Source of the DNA: Flaccisagitta enflata
Taxonomy: Eukaryota > Chaetognatha > Sagittoidea > Aphragmophora
Direction: 5' to 3'
Length of the DNA: 64,000 nucleotides
NCBI GenBank assembly: GCA_965153355.1
Contig: OZ231128.1
Coordinates: 15,748,001-15,812,000, forward strand
The translations under genes were made by a program, and so were the position numbers. Below, piece by piece: positions 12,808-25,115 of the stretch. Every line of letters begins with the position of its first letter. The first letter of the stretch is position 1. The notes under the pieces are model-generated. The model made no database searches and was not told the DNA's origin. It was given only the letters and a program-made list of their open reading frames with translations.

Positions 12808-13013
12808 AGTCGCGTGCTACGCGACTCGACACCCGCTATGTGGGTCGGTCGGTTGGTCGGTCGGTCGGTCGGTCGGTTCGTCCCCTTTTTACTTTTTCGA
12901 CGTTTTCTAGTTTTTTGAGCATACGGTTCCTGCCCAGATGCCCTGATGACCTACTCCAGCACTGCTCCTGCCCACCCGCACGCGACTAAGGTAGCCGTGT
13001 ATCCGGCCTTGTT
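12808..13013 (+). mobile_element. Family S element S3, complete and uninterrupted
   Basis: Perfect hairpin AGTCGCGT-GCT-ACGCGACT, then a GTCGGTCG tract, ACTTTTTCGACGTTTTCTAG, CCTGCCCAGATGCC, and the end CGCACGCGACTAAGGTAGCC, GTGTATCCGGCCTTGTT. This is the best reference for a short S element and shows the state of S2 before T2 inserted. Confidence 0.85.
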
Positions 13014-13245
13014 CTTTTAAATGTTCACTTTCAATCCAATATTCTGGAAGTTTTGTCCTGATGATTGTAAATATTCATTTGAATGTCTGAATAATAAGCA
13101 TAAAACTTGCTTCGGAATCTTTGATGTGGAAGTAGTTACATAAAACAATGAACAAATCAATTCACCTAATCTCTTTCATTGATTCATTTCTTAGATGTAT
13201 ACATTTTTTCATCTATGGCAAGTGTCATGCAACAATGAATCTTGG

Positions 13246-13477
13246 TCCGTCTGTCGTTTGGTCGGTTGGTTGCTTGGTCAACCACCTTTTATTTTATGGG
13301 CGGTTTTTGAAAAGTGGAACAATATCATGTACATATACAAAATCATACACATATAAAATATCATATACATATATATATATTATGGATGACTGCATCTGCC
13401 CAAATGCATAGTGGACTTTCTTATCACAGCCCCTGTTTTCCCGCACGCAACTTGGATAGTCGTTTATCTGGCCTTGT
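13246..13477 (+). mobile_element. Family S element S4, left end eroded
   Basis: GTCGGTTGG-type tract, CCCCTGTTTTCCCGCACGCA and the end ATAGTCGTTTATCTGGCC then TTGTT. The hairpin end is not recognisable. Confidence 0.55.
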
Positions 13478-13804
13478 TTCATCCTAGCTCTACTCTGGTA
13501 GCAGGATTTGCATTTAGATTTAACTTCCGCCTCCTCAAAACGATGTCAGTAAATTCCCAGCATTATTCTTCTTCCTGCTCTTCTTCCTCGTTTTAACATA
13601 AACATAGTAGATCACTAAAAGTTGCATCAAGGTTGCCATGAGTTTACTTCATCGGAATTTCTTTTTCTATACTCATGTAATTTTCCTGGAATAAACATCG
13701 GGTTTTTTTTCTTATTCATGATTCATTCTGCTCGTCGACCTTGTGCATTCATTTATACGGCAGAAATACACAAACATGATTTAAATTCATGCTATCAATC
13801 TGAT
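13478..13804. other. Unannotated spacer
   Basis: AT-rich. A 71-codon frame at 13622-13837 lacks any recognisable feature and overlaps the edge of the next foldback. Confidence 0.4.
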
Positions 13805-15530
13805 CGAATATACTATCTTGGAAAGAAAAATCGGTAATCCTTAAAAACTTTGGTGGAGCGCTGCTCCCAAACAAACACAGCTATGATAGTCCAGGATTTA
13901 AAGAAAAGGACTCGGCGAATTTGGAGCAAAGCCTGAAAATTTGCATACAGGGTCAGTTTTTTGTGCTGAACAAGATTGGACGGGGTACATGTCTGATTTT
14001 TTAGTGTACCCCATTAAAAAACACGTTTTTTCCCCAAAAAACACTTTGAAGTTGCACTGACGCCAAACGAACTGACCGATCGTTACAAAATTTCAAGTGG
14101 AGAAAAATATGCCTTTTTTGTACTTGCATGCAAAATTTCAGCCAAATCGGTCAAGTAGAAGCGGAGATATTGCCGTTTAAAGTCTAGGCCTATTTTCAAA
14201 AAAAGGGCTATGTTTCAATTTTTAGGTAAAATTTTGTTTTTTTGAGCTAGAAGTCTGATACTAGTTTTGATTATTTATTTTACCCCAACTTACTCTAAAA
14301 ACAAAAGAAATTGGAAAAATTCCATATTCTTTTATATTTTTGCCCTAAAAATCAAAATATTGAGTTTCAGAATTAAGGCCTGATTTTTGAAAAAAGTTAG
14401 TTCTAGGAAAATATTAAATTATTGACGCCCACTATGGGAATCAATTGTCATCAAGTGTACTAACTTATTCCCAAACTTTCAGAGGGGTACATCAACCCAA
14501 AAAGACAAAAAATCATTTCAAAGTTTAGAAAAAAAAAGATCCCAAAATCTTGCATTTTTGTGCTTCCTGGGATATTTGGTTATGCTATAGCCAAACGCTT
14601 CAAGCAATTTGCCTAAAATTTTGTATGCAAGTCCCTATATGTAAAGGGCATATCTGAGCCAAATTTCAGCTTAATTATCAAACTTTGAATTTTTTCATAT
14701 ATCAAAGAGGGTAAAAAAATGCTAAATTTTGGTATTTTTTCTTTAGACTTTGAAATGTTTTTTTGTCTTTTTGGGTTAGTGTACCTCTTTGAAATTTAAG
14801 AAATAAGTTGGTACACTTAATGGCAACAGATTCATTAAGTAGGCACCATTAATTTCGATATTTTCCTTGAACTAGCCCTTTTTGAAGACCACGCCTAAAT
14901 TTTGAAACTCAATTTTTTGTTTTTTTTTTGCCAAAAAATAAAAAAAACCATCAAATTTTCTAATTTTTTAGGTCAATTAGAATATAGTCAATGTTTGAAA
15001 ACAATTTCAGACTTATAGCTCAAAAAAACCTAAATTTTACCCCATAATTGAAACATAGCCCTTTTTTTTCAAAATAGGCCTAGACTTTAAACAGCAATAT
15101 CTCCGCTTCTACTGAACCGATTTTACTGAAATTTTGCATGCAAGTAAAAAATGGCATAATTTTTTTCACCTAAAATTTTATAACGATCGGTCAATTTGTT
15201 TGGCGTCAGTGCAACTTCAAAGTTATTTTTTTGGAAAGAAACATGTTTTTTTATGGGGTACACTAAAAAATCAGACGTGTACCCCATCTAGTCTTCTTCA
15301 GCACAAAAAACTGACCCTGTAAGCAAAGTTTCAGGCTTTGCTCCAAAGTCGCCAAGATCTGTGCTTTTATTCCTTTTAGAGACTGGACTATGACAACAAC
15401 AGCTGTATCAGTAAAAGACCTATAAAAATTCTTTGGAATGCGATTAAACTGGGGTTTAAAACCTGATTTTGAGCAGTGTTCTACCAAAGTTTTAGGACAA
15501 TCGATTTTAATTCCAAGATGGTACACTTAA
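13805..15530. mobile_element. Foldback element F1, about 1.7 kb
   Basis: Two arms in inverted orientation (about 13805-14535 and 14735-15530) around a spacer of about 200 bp. Clear paired blocks are GGGTCAGTTTTTTGTGCTGA (left 13949), GTTGCACTGACGCCAAACGA (left 14052), GCGGAGATATTGCCGTTTAA (left 14161) and ACCCAAAAAGACAAAAAATC (left 14495), each with its inverse on the right. The right arm carries an extra ~85 bp near 15410-15500. No frame of useful length exists, so no transposase is encoded. It is AT-rich and non-coding, resembling a foldback/MITE relic of unknown superfamily. Confidence 0.85.
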
Positions 15531-15594
15531 TTTTTGAGAGTATTCATGCCCAATGTCGATTCATGCGTTAGGCTCTCCATTTACCCATTCTATT

Positions 15595-15985
15595 TTTGGG
15601 CAGCGGCTTAAAGGACCGATGACCTGTAAATTGTAAAACGCTGGCTCGGAATCCGCCACGTAGGCCTGGAATTTGGCATCTCAGGCCTCACAGGCCTCAG
15701 TTTAACCCTCAACTCTGGGCTTTCAAGCATCAAGTCTGACTTCTCAGGCAACAAATCTGTCCCTACATCTGCCCTCATATGAGCCTTCTCAGGGCTTGGA
15801 GGCTACAAGCATTCAAATCCGTTATCAAGCGCCTCATGTCTGATCTCCTGTGGCTTAGCAAAGCACCCAGGATGTCGGAAAATCCACCCCAGGACATAAG
15901 CCTTTTGAAGCCACTGCCCTACCTTCACTGATCTACTTCATCTGATCCCTTTAAGCAGGGCAAAATGCACCGATGACCATATGCA
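15595..15985 (+). mobile_element. Family T element T4, diverged
   Basis: Begins TTTTGGGCAGCGGCTTAAAG then GACCGATGACCTG. The interior has CAGGCCTCA-like units, much more diverged than in T10. The far end is GCAGGGCAAAATGCACCGAT then GACCATATGC. The degree of decay suggests an old insertion. Confidence 0.55.
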
Positions 15986-16020
15986 CTCATAATAGATTGT
16001 AATAAACAGATATAAGTAGA

Positions 16021-16572
<552 letters not shown>

Positions 16573-16639
<67 letters not shown>
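16573..16639. repeat. (CT)n microsatellite
   Basis: Short CT array followed by a C-rich tract. Confidence 0.95.
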
Positions 16640-16642
<3 letters not shown>

Positions 16643-16867
16643 TTTCTCTCTCGAGTTTGTACCCCCCTCCCCCCCACCCCGCTCCTAGCCCTCTTATACC
16701 TCATTTTAGCCCCTTTAGGCCTAAGAATCCCTGTTTCTCGGTAGCCCACCTTTACCTCTAAGCAGCCTTTCCAGGTCATCAGTTCGCCTTCTTTAATCAC
16801 TTATCAGCACTCCTCACTTGGATTTACCCTCAAGTTGGATGCTCTTTACCATATCTCACCATAATCA

Positions 16868-16935
16868 ACAATCACGCTTAGCAGGGTAAAGGGTATCGCT
16901 GACATCGTCCATCTTGCGCTTGGGCGATTGGTTAG
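16868..16935 (+). mobile_element. Family T right-end fragment
   Basis: GCAGGGTAAAGGGTATCGCT, GACATCGTCCATCTTGCGCT resemble the diverged right end of T elements. No left end is seen in the preceding few hundred bases. Confidence 0.4.
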
Positions 16936-17001
16936 CACCCTTGATTACACCACTTCTCGTATACCATTTGTGATACCACTGCACTGCGTCTAAATGTAAT
17001 A

Positions 17002-17336
17002 CCGTATTTCCTCTAATTAGCGCCCCTCCTCTAATTAGCGCCCCCCCTCTCTTTTGAGAAAAAAATATCTTTTTGATATGCATTTTTGCTGTACAATCAT
17101 GCTGAAAATAAAGTTTTTATTGTCTTGTTATATTTTTTTGCCTGTTTTGTTATCTCTATTTGGCGATCAATCTGTTAAGGTCAGTTGTTTTCAGCCAATA
17201 TTTACTGTTTTATTCTGTTGTACGGTATCTTATTCTTTTCAAAATATCAAAGAGGGGGCGCTTATTAGAGGGTAAAAGAAGCAATTTCATTTTTCAATTT
17301 TGTAAGCGCCCCGGGCGCTAATTAGGGGAAATACGG
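17002..17336. mobile_element. TA-flanked MITE with GCGCCCC ends, 335 bp
   Basis: Left end CCGTATTTCCTCTAATTAGC with GCGCCCC twice; right end GGGCGCTAATTAGGGGAAAT then ACGG. TA flanks both sides (17000-17001 and 17337-17338). The inner right side also has GGGGGCGCTTATTAGAGGG, so the end motif is doubled on both sides. There is no transposase. A CCGTATTTCC..GCGCCCC terminus is a type I recall from invertebrate and protist genomes; family assignment is not made here. Confidence 0.88.
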
Positions 17337-17338
17337 TA

Positions 17339-17659
17339 ATCAGCTAATTGGTAAGAGACAAGGAGCGTTTACTGGTTACAAATGTTTTATAAACAATTAA
17401 ACATACATGATTTTTCAGCGATAAAGCGTTATCATTATCACTCATGAATTCATATCTAATGCTCCTTCCTGCCAGCATCCATGCCCAGTATCCATTATTC
17501 CAGTATTCAGTATCTACCCCAGATTCTTAAGCACCCTTCTTTACCACCCGCTTCATCTCCTATCCTTCCTAACAGTCCCCTCTCCAACTTCTCTTTGACT
17601 GACCTATTCCACCCTCTTCCCTTTCCCATTTAGTCTTTAGTTCCGGCTCGTTTTCACTA
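17339..17659. other. Unannotated spacer
   Basis: Becomes pyrimidine-rich towards 17540-17640 before the 85-bp satellite. No gene. Confidence 0.4.
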
Positions 17660-18205
17660 TTCATTCTCATTTGGGCCTCCCTGTTCTTCATCCCTACTTT
17701 CCATTTAAGCCTTCTTTCCACCTGATCTTTAATCCCAACCCGTTTTCGCTGCCATTTGTGCCTGCCTGATCTTCATCCCTACTTCCCATTTAACTTTTAA
17801 GCCTTCTCCTCACCTCATCCTTAATCCCAACCCATTTTCGTTGCCATTTGGGCCTCTTTGTTCTTCATCCCTACTCCCCATTTAAGCCTTTTTCCCACCT
17901 CAGCTTTAATCCCAACCTGTTTTACCGCCATTTGGGCCTCCCTGTTCTTCATCTCTACTTCCCATTTAAGCCTTCTTCCCACCTCATTTTTAATCTCAAC
18001 CCGTTTTCACTGCCATTTGGGCCTCCTTGTTCTTCATCCTTACTTCCCATTTAAGCCTTCATCCCACCTCATCTTTAATCCCAACCCATTTTTGCTGCCA
18101 TTTGGGCCTCTTTGTTCTTCATCCCTACTTCCCATTTAAGCCTTCTTCCCACCTCATCTTTAATCCCAACCCGTTTTCGCTGCCATTTGGGCCTCCCTGT
18201 TCTTC
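17660..18205. repeat. 85-bp minisatellite, about 6.5 units
   Basis: Units start GCCATTTGGGCCTCCCTGTT and include CTTCCCATTTAAGCCTTCTT. Spacing of the GCCATTTG block is 84-85 bp (17843, 17927, 18012, 18097, 18182). Units are about 90 percent alike by eye. Confidence 0.93.
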
Positions 18206-18788
18206 ATCTTCACGAGCGGATCGGGAAATAAATCTACCAAATAGGCAGTAGAAATTCAAATCCTGCATATTTCACTTATAGTGGCAGAGGAGGGAAAACT
18301 ACGACGACGACGGAGGCCCCAAAGGCGACAGACAAAACTGCCTGACTATCAGACAGACAGATATCTTTCAGACGTCTGCGGTGGTGTTGGGCGGCGGAGG
18401 CGAGAAGGAGAAAGAAGAGAAGGAGGCAGAGATGAAAACGGTGGCGGAGGAGGAGGAGGAGGAGGAGGTGAAAGAGGCCTAGATGGAAGCAGACCACTGC
18501 ACTGGATGTACGGCAAAAAGTGAAATGAGGCCACTGTAGCTTCAGTTTTATGGAACCTGAGTGATTGTTTTCAAAATGGATTGGGCCAGTCTGTATAGAG
18601 TGTGCTGGATGTTCTGGATGTACTGGATGTTTTTTATATCACCTTATGGAAATATCAATTAATCCGGCCGTTATTCTCACAGCGTGGTAAATGGGTAAAT
18701 GAGTGCAGTGTACTTAACAATCTATGCTGATGGTCACTTTTAGGGGAAGGCACCAAATAGTCATGAGAATGTCTGTTATACCTGTGAA
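18206..18788. other. Spacer with GGAGGA tract
   Basis: A purine-rich patch at 18395-18475 (GAGGAGGAGG) and GTACTGGATGTTCTGGATGT-like short repeats near 18600-18635. No gene supported. Confidence 0.4.
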
Positions 18789-19219
18789 CAAGTCATCCAA
18801 GGATCGCACATGGTCAGCGGTACCCGATGCCCTGCTTGGAGTGATTAGCTGAAGAATTTGATTGAGAGCAGGGCAGCGACCTCAGAGCAATGCTGATGTC
18901 GTGTAGGACACAGGGGTGAATTTCCAGACGTCCTGAGAGGGCATATTTGAGGCCTTGGTAACAACATGGTATTCAATGGGAATTTTACATTTTTCTTAAT
19001 TTTCATTAATTTTCTATGTTATTCAATGGGAATCATGCAATTTTTCAGTTTTTTGTAAATTTTCTTTGTTATTCAATGGGAAGCTTGTATTTTGTCAATT
19101 TCCCATGTTATTCAAAGGGATTCTAAGGCTTTGAGGGGGGACGTATGTACGTACAGACGTCTGGAAATTCACCCCTGTGTCCTACAGGACATCGGCCCTT
19201 TGGGGCCGCTGCCCAAAAA
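18789..19219 (-). mobile_element. Family U element U2, complete
   Basis: Left end (as read) CAAGTCATCCAAGGATCGCA, ATGGTCAGCGGTACCCGATG, then GTAGGACACAGGGGTGAATT. The interior has three copies of a TTATTCAATGGGAA block. The right half is the inverse: GTACAGACGTCTGGAAATTC, ACAGGACATCGGCCCTTTGG and GGCCGCTGCCCAAAA. It is non-coding. Its ATGGTCAGCGGTACCCG block is shared with family T. Confidence 0.8.
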
Positions 19220-19514
19220 GGAAGAGACAATCGTATTAAAAGACTATAATAATATTAACACCTGTTTAACAATTATCGTCCCAACTGCTAAGTGTCCGCA
19301 AATAAACACACTTTTTTCTGTGTAAATCTTATTTCATTGACTTGTATAAGGGTGAATACATAATTCTAACTTATTTTCAAGAAAAAAAATGGAATAAGTA
19401 AATTAACAACAAATACAATTTAAAATAAATACACTGATAACGACTTAGTGACTGTGAAATTTCTGTTTTTCATCATCTTGACAACACTTTTTTCTTGAGG
19501 TTTTGACAGTTTTT

Positions 19515-20533
19515 AGTCGCGTGCACGCGACTCTACAACCCGCTCCGTCGGTCCGTCCATTGGTCCGTCCGTCGGTCGGTAACACTTAGCTTTTTTGCGT
19601 CGTTTTTGGTCATTTTGGGTTGTCTGGAGTTATTTTGAATCATCTTCTAAGTCTGGTCTAAGTCTGGTCTAAGTCTGGTCTAAGTCTGGTCTAAGTCTGG
19701 TCTAAGTCTAGTCTAAGTCTGGTCTAAGTCTGGTCTAAGTCTGGTCTAAGTCTGGTCTAATTCTGGTCTAAGTCTGGTCTAAGTCTGGTCTAAGTCTGGT
19801 CCAAGTCTGGTCTAAGTCTGGTCTAAGTCTGATCTAAGTCTGGTCTAATTCTGGTCTAAGTCTGGTCTAAGTCTGGTCTAAATCTGGTCTAAGGCTGGTC
19901 TAAGTCTGGTCTAAGTCTTGTCTAAGTCTAGTCTAAGTCTGGTCTAAGTCTGGTCTAAGTCTGGTCTAAGTCTGGTCTAATTCTGGTCTAAGTCTGGTCT
20001 AAGTCTGGTCTAAGCCTGGTCTAAGTCTGGTCTAAGTCCAGTCTAAGTCCGGTCTAAGTCAGGTCTAAGTCTGGTACTAAGTCTGGTCTAAGTCTGGTCT
20101 AAGTCTGGTCTAAGTCTGGTCTAAGTCTGGTCTAAGTCTGGTCTAAGTCTCGGCTAAGTCTGGTCTAAGTCTGGTCGTAGTCTGGTCTAAGTCATTCTAA
20201 GTCTGGTCTAAGTCTGGTCTAAGTCTGGACTAAGTCTGGTCTAAGTCTGGTCTAAGTCTGGTCTAAGTCTGGTCTAAGTCTGGTCTAAGTCTGGTCTAAG
20301 TCCGGTCTAAGCCCGGTCTAAGTCTGGTCTAAGTCCGGTCTAAGTCCGGTCTAAGTCCGGTCTAAGTCTGGTCTAAGTCTGGTCTAAGTCTGGTCTGAGT
20401 CTAGTCTAAGTCTGGTCTAAGTCTGGTCTAAGTCTGGTCTAAGTCTGGTCTAAGTCTATAAAGTGATACAATAAGGAGTCAGGTCAATTCAGTTATCTTT
20501 GTCCCGCACGCGACTTAAAGGTGTTGGCCTTGT
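19515..20533 (+). mobile_element. Family S element S5 carrying an 11-bp minisatellite
   Basis: Perfect palindrome AGTCGCGTGCACGCGACT at the left end, CTCTACAACCCGCTCCGTCG and a GTCGGTCGG tract, then the 11-bp array. The right end is CCCGCACGCGACTTAAAGGT, GTTGGCCTTGTT. The whole kilobase is thus one S element whose centre was filled by tandem growth. Confidence 0.85.
19645..20455. repeat. 11-bp minisatellite TCTGGTCTAAG, about 73 units
   Basis: Almost every unit is TCTGGTCTAAG, with scattered single-base variants (TCCGGTCTAAG, TCTAGTCTAAG, TCTGGTCTAAT). Variant units recur in similar order (the TCTGGTCTAAT variants), consistent with block duplication. Confidence 0.97.
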
Positions 20534-20968
20534 TTTTCGGCATTCCGTCGCCTTTCTGCTGCAGAAAAGGACTGTCCACTCTCAACTTGAGCAATCGAGC
20601 AAGAAAACTTGCTTGCTACCAGCATTCAATTGTGCAAAAATATGGTTTGCCTTTATCCGAGTTTTTCTGGTAAAAATTCATGATAATGTGATGACGCATC
20701 TCATTTTTGATGCACTTCATTTCTGGCAAGATGAACTTGGATGGCTCCACGCGACTTTTACATTAAACTTGTACATACTAGCTAGTTTGTGTAAAAATTT
20801 CACTGGCTCAATATCTTCTATGGTTTTGGCTTGTTGAAAGTTGGGACGATAATTGTTAAACAGGTGTTAGAAATATGTTTGAAGTAATATTGCTTTCTGT
20901 ATGTGTAAATATTTTTCACCAAAATAACCAAATTCCTTTAGATCTCCTTAGGAAAATTGTTACTTTTT
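20534..20968. other. Unannotated spacer
   Basis: A 112-codon plus frame at 20499-20837 starts inside the S5 terminus and has no family I recognise. I treat it as chance. Confidence 0.4.
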
Positions 20969-21070
20969 AGGTGCGACAAAGAACCTCTATAACTGGCCGT
21001 GTCCATCAGTCGGTCGGTTGGTTTGTTGGTCTGTCTGTTGGTCGGTTGGTCGGTCTGGTGGTCACGCGTT
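20969..21070 (+). mobile_element. Variant family S left end (AGGTGCGAC type)
   Basis: TTTTTAGGTGCGACAAAG..CCTCTATAACTGGCCGTGTC followed by a GTCGGTTGG tract. The same variant end, inverted, is at 38765-38857. It replaces AGTCGCG with AGGTG. No right end is seen. Confidence 0.5.
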
Positions 21071-21301
21071 CATTCGACGATCCACATGTCGCGCCTTATT
21101 GGCCTACTTTGCCTTTTTTATGTAACACCTGTCAGTTGTTGGGTGGTAATTTTCACCAAGATGGTTGATGGGTGGTGTGGCCGCGCGATAGGAAAGGCGT
21201 TTGAAGAGCGCCTCAAAAGCGAATGTCGGATTTTTTGGAGTGAAAAAAAAGGGAAAAAATGAAAAATCTTTCTTTATCTCTTTCCCTTTTTGGGTATTTC
21301 T

Positions 21302-21524
<223 letters not shown>

Positions 21525-22424
21525 CAAGGTAAATCACTCTTGCGACATGCCAAAATCACATCCTATAAGTTTAAAGAAACAGTGCACAAAGATACATTTG
21601 AAAAATTCACTCACAAACCACAGCATGGGGTTTTTTTCAGACAGCTGAAAGAAAATGGCCTAGACCAAAAGAGAAGTATCTCATGGCTAGATCACTGTCA
21701 CTTGTCACCCCAGTCTGAAGGCATTTGTGCTTTGCAGGAATTGGCCATATTTATGAGATGGCATGAGAAGAATATCCGAAGGACATTTAAGACAGATATT
21801 TGTAGAATATGCGGAGAGGAACAAGAGAGAACTTCCCACTTACTGGCCGGGTGCGATATTTTAGCAAAGAAACAGTACCTAGATAGAGACAATAATGTTG
21901 CTAAATACTTACACTATTGCATCTGTAATGCATACAATTTCCAGACTGAGAAAAAATGGCACCTCCACCGACCAGCTGAGGTCGTCATGGACAAGAAGGT
22001 AGAAATTATCTGGGATATGATCCTTGCCACTGATCGCGAGGTAGGTTCTAACAGGCCTGACACTGTATTCAGAGACAAAAATGAGAAAAAGACATACATC
22101 ATTTATGTCAGTTGCCCAAGTGACGCCAATGTTATCTCTAAGGAAAATGAAAAACTTACCAAGTACAGTGGTCTCAGGGTTGAGCTGGCAAAAATATGGA
22201 ACTGCAAGTGCACTGTGGTCCCTGTTGTAATTGGGGGCCTCGGTGCCCTATTGGATAAATTCTTGCATTACCTTGGAGTGATCCCTGCTGTGATTTCTGC
22301 TGATTTATGCCAGAAGATTACTGTGCACGGAAGCGAGCTAATTATGAGGTCTTGCCTTTCTAAAAAGTATAAAACTACAGCCCGTGGATGTGCCATTATG
22401 GCTGACTACAATGGACCATGCTGA
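21525..22424 (+). pseudogene. Non-LTR retrotransposon polyprotein C-terminus (zinc knuckle plus RLE endonuclease), broken
   Basis: The fragment has 299 codons to a TGA at 22422. Its first codons follow the CT array with no start codon of their own. Residues 93-110 form a CX2CX8HX4C knuckle (Cys at 21801 and 21810, His at 21837, Cys at 21852), the usual linker between reverse transcriptase and endonuclease in R2-like elements. Further on, RPD (22053-22061) opens the restriction-like endonuclease core. Fourteen residues later the position that should be Asp in IIDV is Tyr (TAT at 22104-22106), followed by an ENEKLTKY helix and PVVIGGLGAL. The frame is otherwise intact, with no stop. The family's job is nicking the target DNA for reverse transcription. 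The missing Asp should inactivate it. The domain calls are from motif recognition, not a search. Confidence 0.85.
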
Positions 22425-22702
22425 ATATATGCTGCTGATGAATCAACAACGCCCAATAGATTACATACACTACATAGTTCAACCTCTATATGGACTGGTG
22501 TTGCCATTACAGCCCAAATCATTTGTTCAAAGTTGGCCTTTGTTGGATTACATATGAAGTGGACAACTTGAACCAAATATCATCACTACCAAAACACAAC
22601 AAAAATAGCGAAAAATTCTGAAATGCCCTTAGGATTAGGTCAATCCTCGGCTATCAGTCTAATGTTACCAAGACAGTTTGTTCTTGTGCAAGTAAATGTA
22701 TT

Positions 22703-22704
<2 letters not shown>
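21525..22704 (+). mobile_element. 5'-truncated RLE-type non-LTR retrotransposon flanked by (CT)n
   Basis: About 900 bp of C-terminal coding sequence plus about 280 bp of 3' non-coding sequence, without a clear poly-A tail. It lacks the reverse transcriptase domain, so it is dead on arrival as typically seen for target-primed reverse transcription. Both outer edges touch CT microsatellite in the same strand sense (21302-21524 and 22705-22774), as expected if it landed in one CT array. The CCHC-like knuckle followed by a PD-(D/E)XK-like endonuclease places it with R2/R4/NeSL-type elements rather than APE-type LINEs. Confidence 0.85.

Positions 22705-22774
<70 letters not shown>
22705..22774. 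repeat. (CT)n microsatellite, right flank of the retrotransposon
   Basis: Pure CT array, same strand sense as the left flank, beginning directly after AAATGTATTAA. Confidence 0.97.
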
Positions 22775-22777
<3 letters not shown>

Positions 22778-23021
22778 TTTCTTATCTCAAATGTATTTTC
22801 GACGTGTGTCTACCAATTCAAGCCACGTTAGACGGAATTTCTTGGAAGGAGACGAGAAGCCTGAGGCTTGTCGATGCTTCATTGCCACATTGTCACATCA
22901 GCAGCAATGAAGGTGATTTGATTTGAATGAAAACCATGGGCGTTGCAGCGCCAATACTAATCAATAATGATCTTATTACTAGGTTATTGTTCAACGTTCA
23001 GCGACGAAAACGACAGAAGAA
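22775..23021. other. Unannotated spacer
   Basis: Unique-looking sequence with no gene signature. Confidence 0.4.
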
Positions 23022-23995
<974 letters not shown>

Positions 23996-24796
23996 TATGA
24001 TGCCAAGAAAATGAATGAATAATAGATGAGTAAATTTTTATTTGAAATCAAGGGGCTAAGGAAGGAGCAAACTAAGGGGCTAACACGATCAACCTGCGCT
24101 GCTACCCAAAAAGAGAGAGAAGATAAAAGAGAGAAAGAGAGCGAGAGAGAGACTGAAAGCCAAGATGAAGGCTAATCAACCTTCTGATTAAAGAATGGAA
24201 GAACAAAGGCCGACACTCCTATGAAAAATGAAGGGAAGAAAAAAAAATAAGGGTAGGAAGGAAGATAGTGAGGAATGAAGTAGTCATCCAAGGTTCCCAG
24301 TCAGAAGGCGGTATCTTTGCTCCGAACGCAGGCAGTAGCTCAAAGGCATTTACGATTGATGTCTCCTATTACACTCGATCACATTTGCATACAGTCTCGT
24401 GAGTAACAGAAATCCGACTACAACCAAAACGGCTACAGAAGTTTGGTTTCTTTATATCAGTAAATTTGAGGATAATCATGTATTTTCTGTAAATTGCAAT
24501 ATATTTGCAAAAAGTAGCAATGTCTACTTGGCTTTTCTCCTGGGGAATGCGCTTTAAAACAGGCAATATTACAATCAACAAACTATAAATCGCCTATACT
24601 TAGACCGATGAGCATAAAAATTGACGAAATATCATTTAATTATAATTTTCTACATACTAATTGTGCCCCTCAGAATCAATTTCTGTGATTTTTTTTACCG
24701 AAAAAATTCTCTTTTTTTTTTGTTTTGTTACAAAGACAAATTGGTCTAATTTTGATGTGTGATGGTAGAACCAATACCGTTACTCCAGTGAGGATA
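23996..24796. other. Unannotated spacer with GAGA patch
   Basis: Degenerate GAGAGA at 24112-24155. The rest is AT-rich without supported genes. Confidence 0.4.
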
Positions 24797-24930
24797 AACA
24801 AGGCCGTATACACCTCTGTCGCGGACGGGTGGACAGGGGCAGTAATGCCACATCGCTCGCAATTGAAAAATGTGACCAACCGACCAACCCATCAACCGAC
24901 CGACCGACACGGCAAACACGCGACTAAAAT
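24797..24930 (-). mobile_element. Family S element S7, reverse
   Basis: Reads AACAAGGCCGTATACACCTC, TCGCGGACGGGTGGACAGGG and a CCGACCAACC tract, ending ACACGCGACTAAAA. Only half of the hairpin remains. Confidence 0.7.
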
Positions 24931-24965
24931 TTTTTAACATTAAACGAGACCTGAAATTGCTCTTT

Positions 24966-25115
24966 AGTCGCGGACACGCGACTTTCCACTATGCCGAGTC
25001 GGTCGGTCAGTCGGTCCGTCGGTCCGTTCGTAACATTTTTGAATTCCAAGCAGTTCTCTCACAACTGCTCCTGCCCAACTGTCCACGACTGGATTGCCGT
25101 GTATCCGGCCTTGTT
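24966..25115 (+). mobile_element. Family S element S8, complete
   Basis: Hairpin AGTCGCG-GACA-CGCGACT, a GTCGGTCAG tract, and the end CACGACTGGATTGCCGTGTA, TCCGGCCTTGTT. It sits 35 bp from S7 in the opposite orientation, hairpin ends facing. Confidence 0.78.

Noticed and set aside
20499-20837. 112-codon plus-strand frame
   Set aside because: Begins in the S5 right terminus; no recognisable family or composition typical of a gene.
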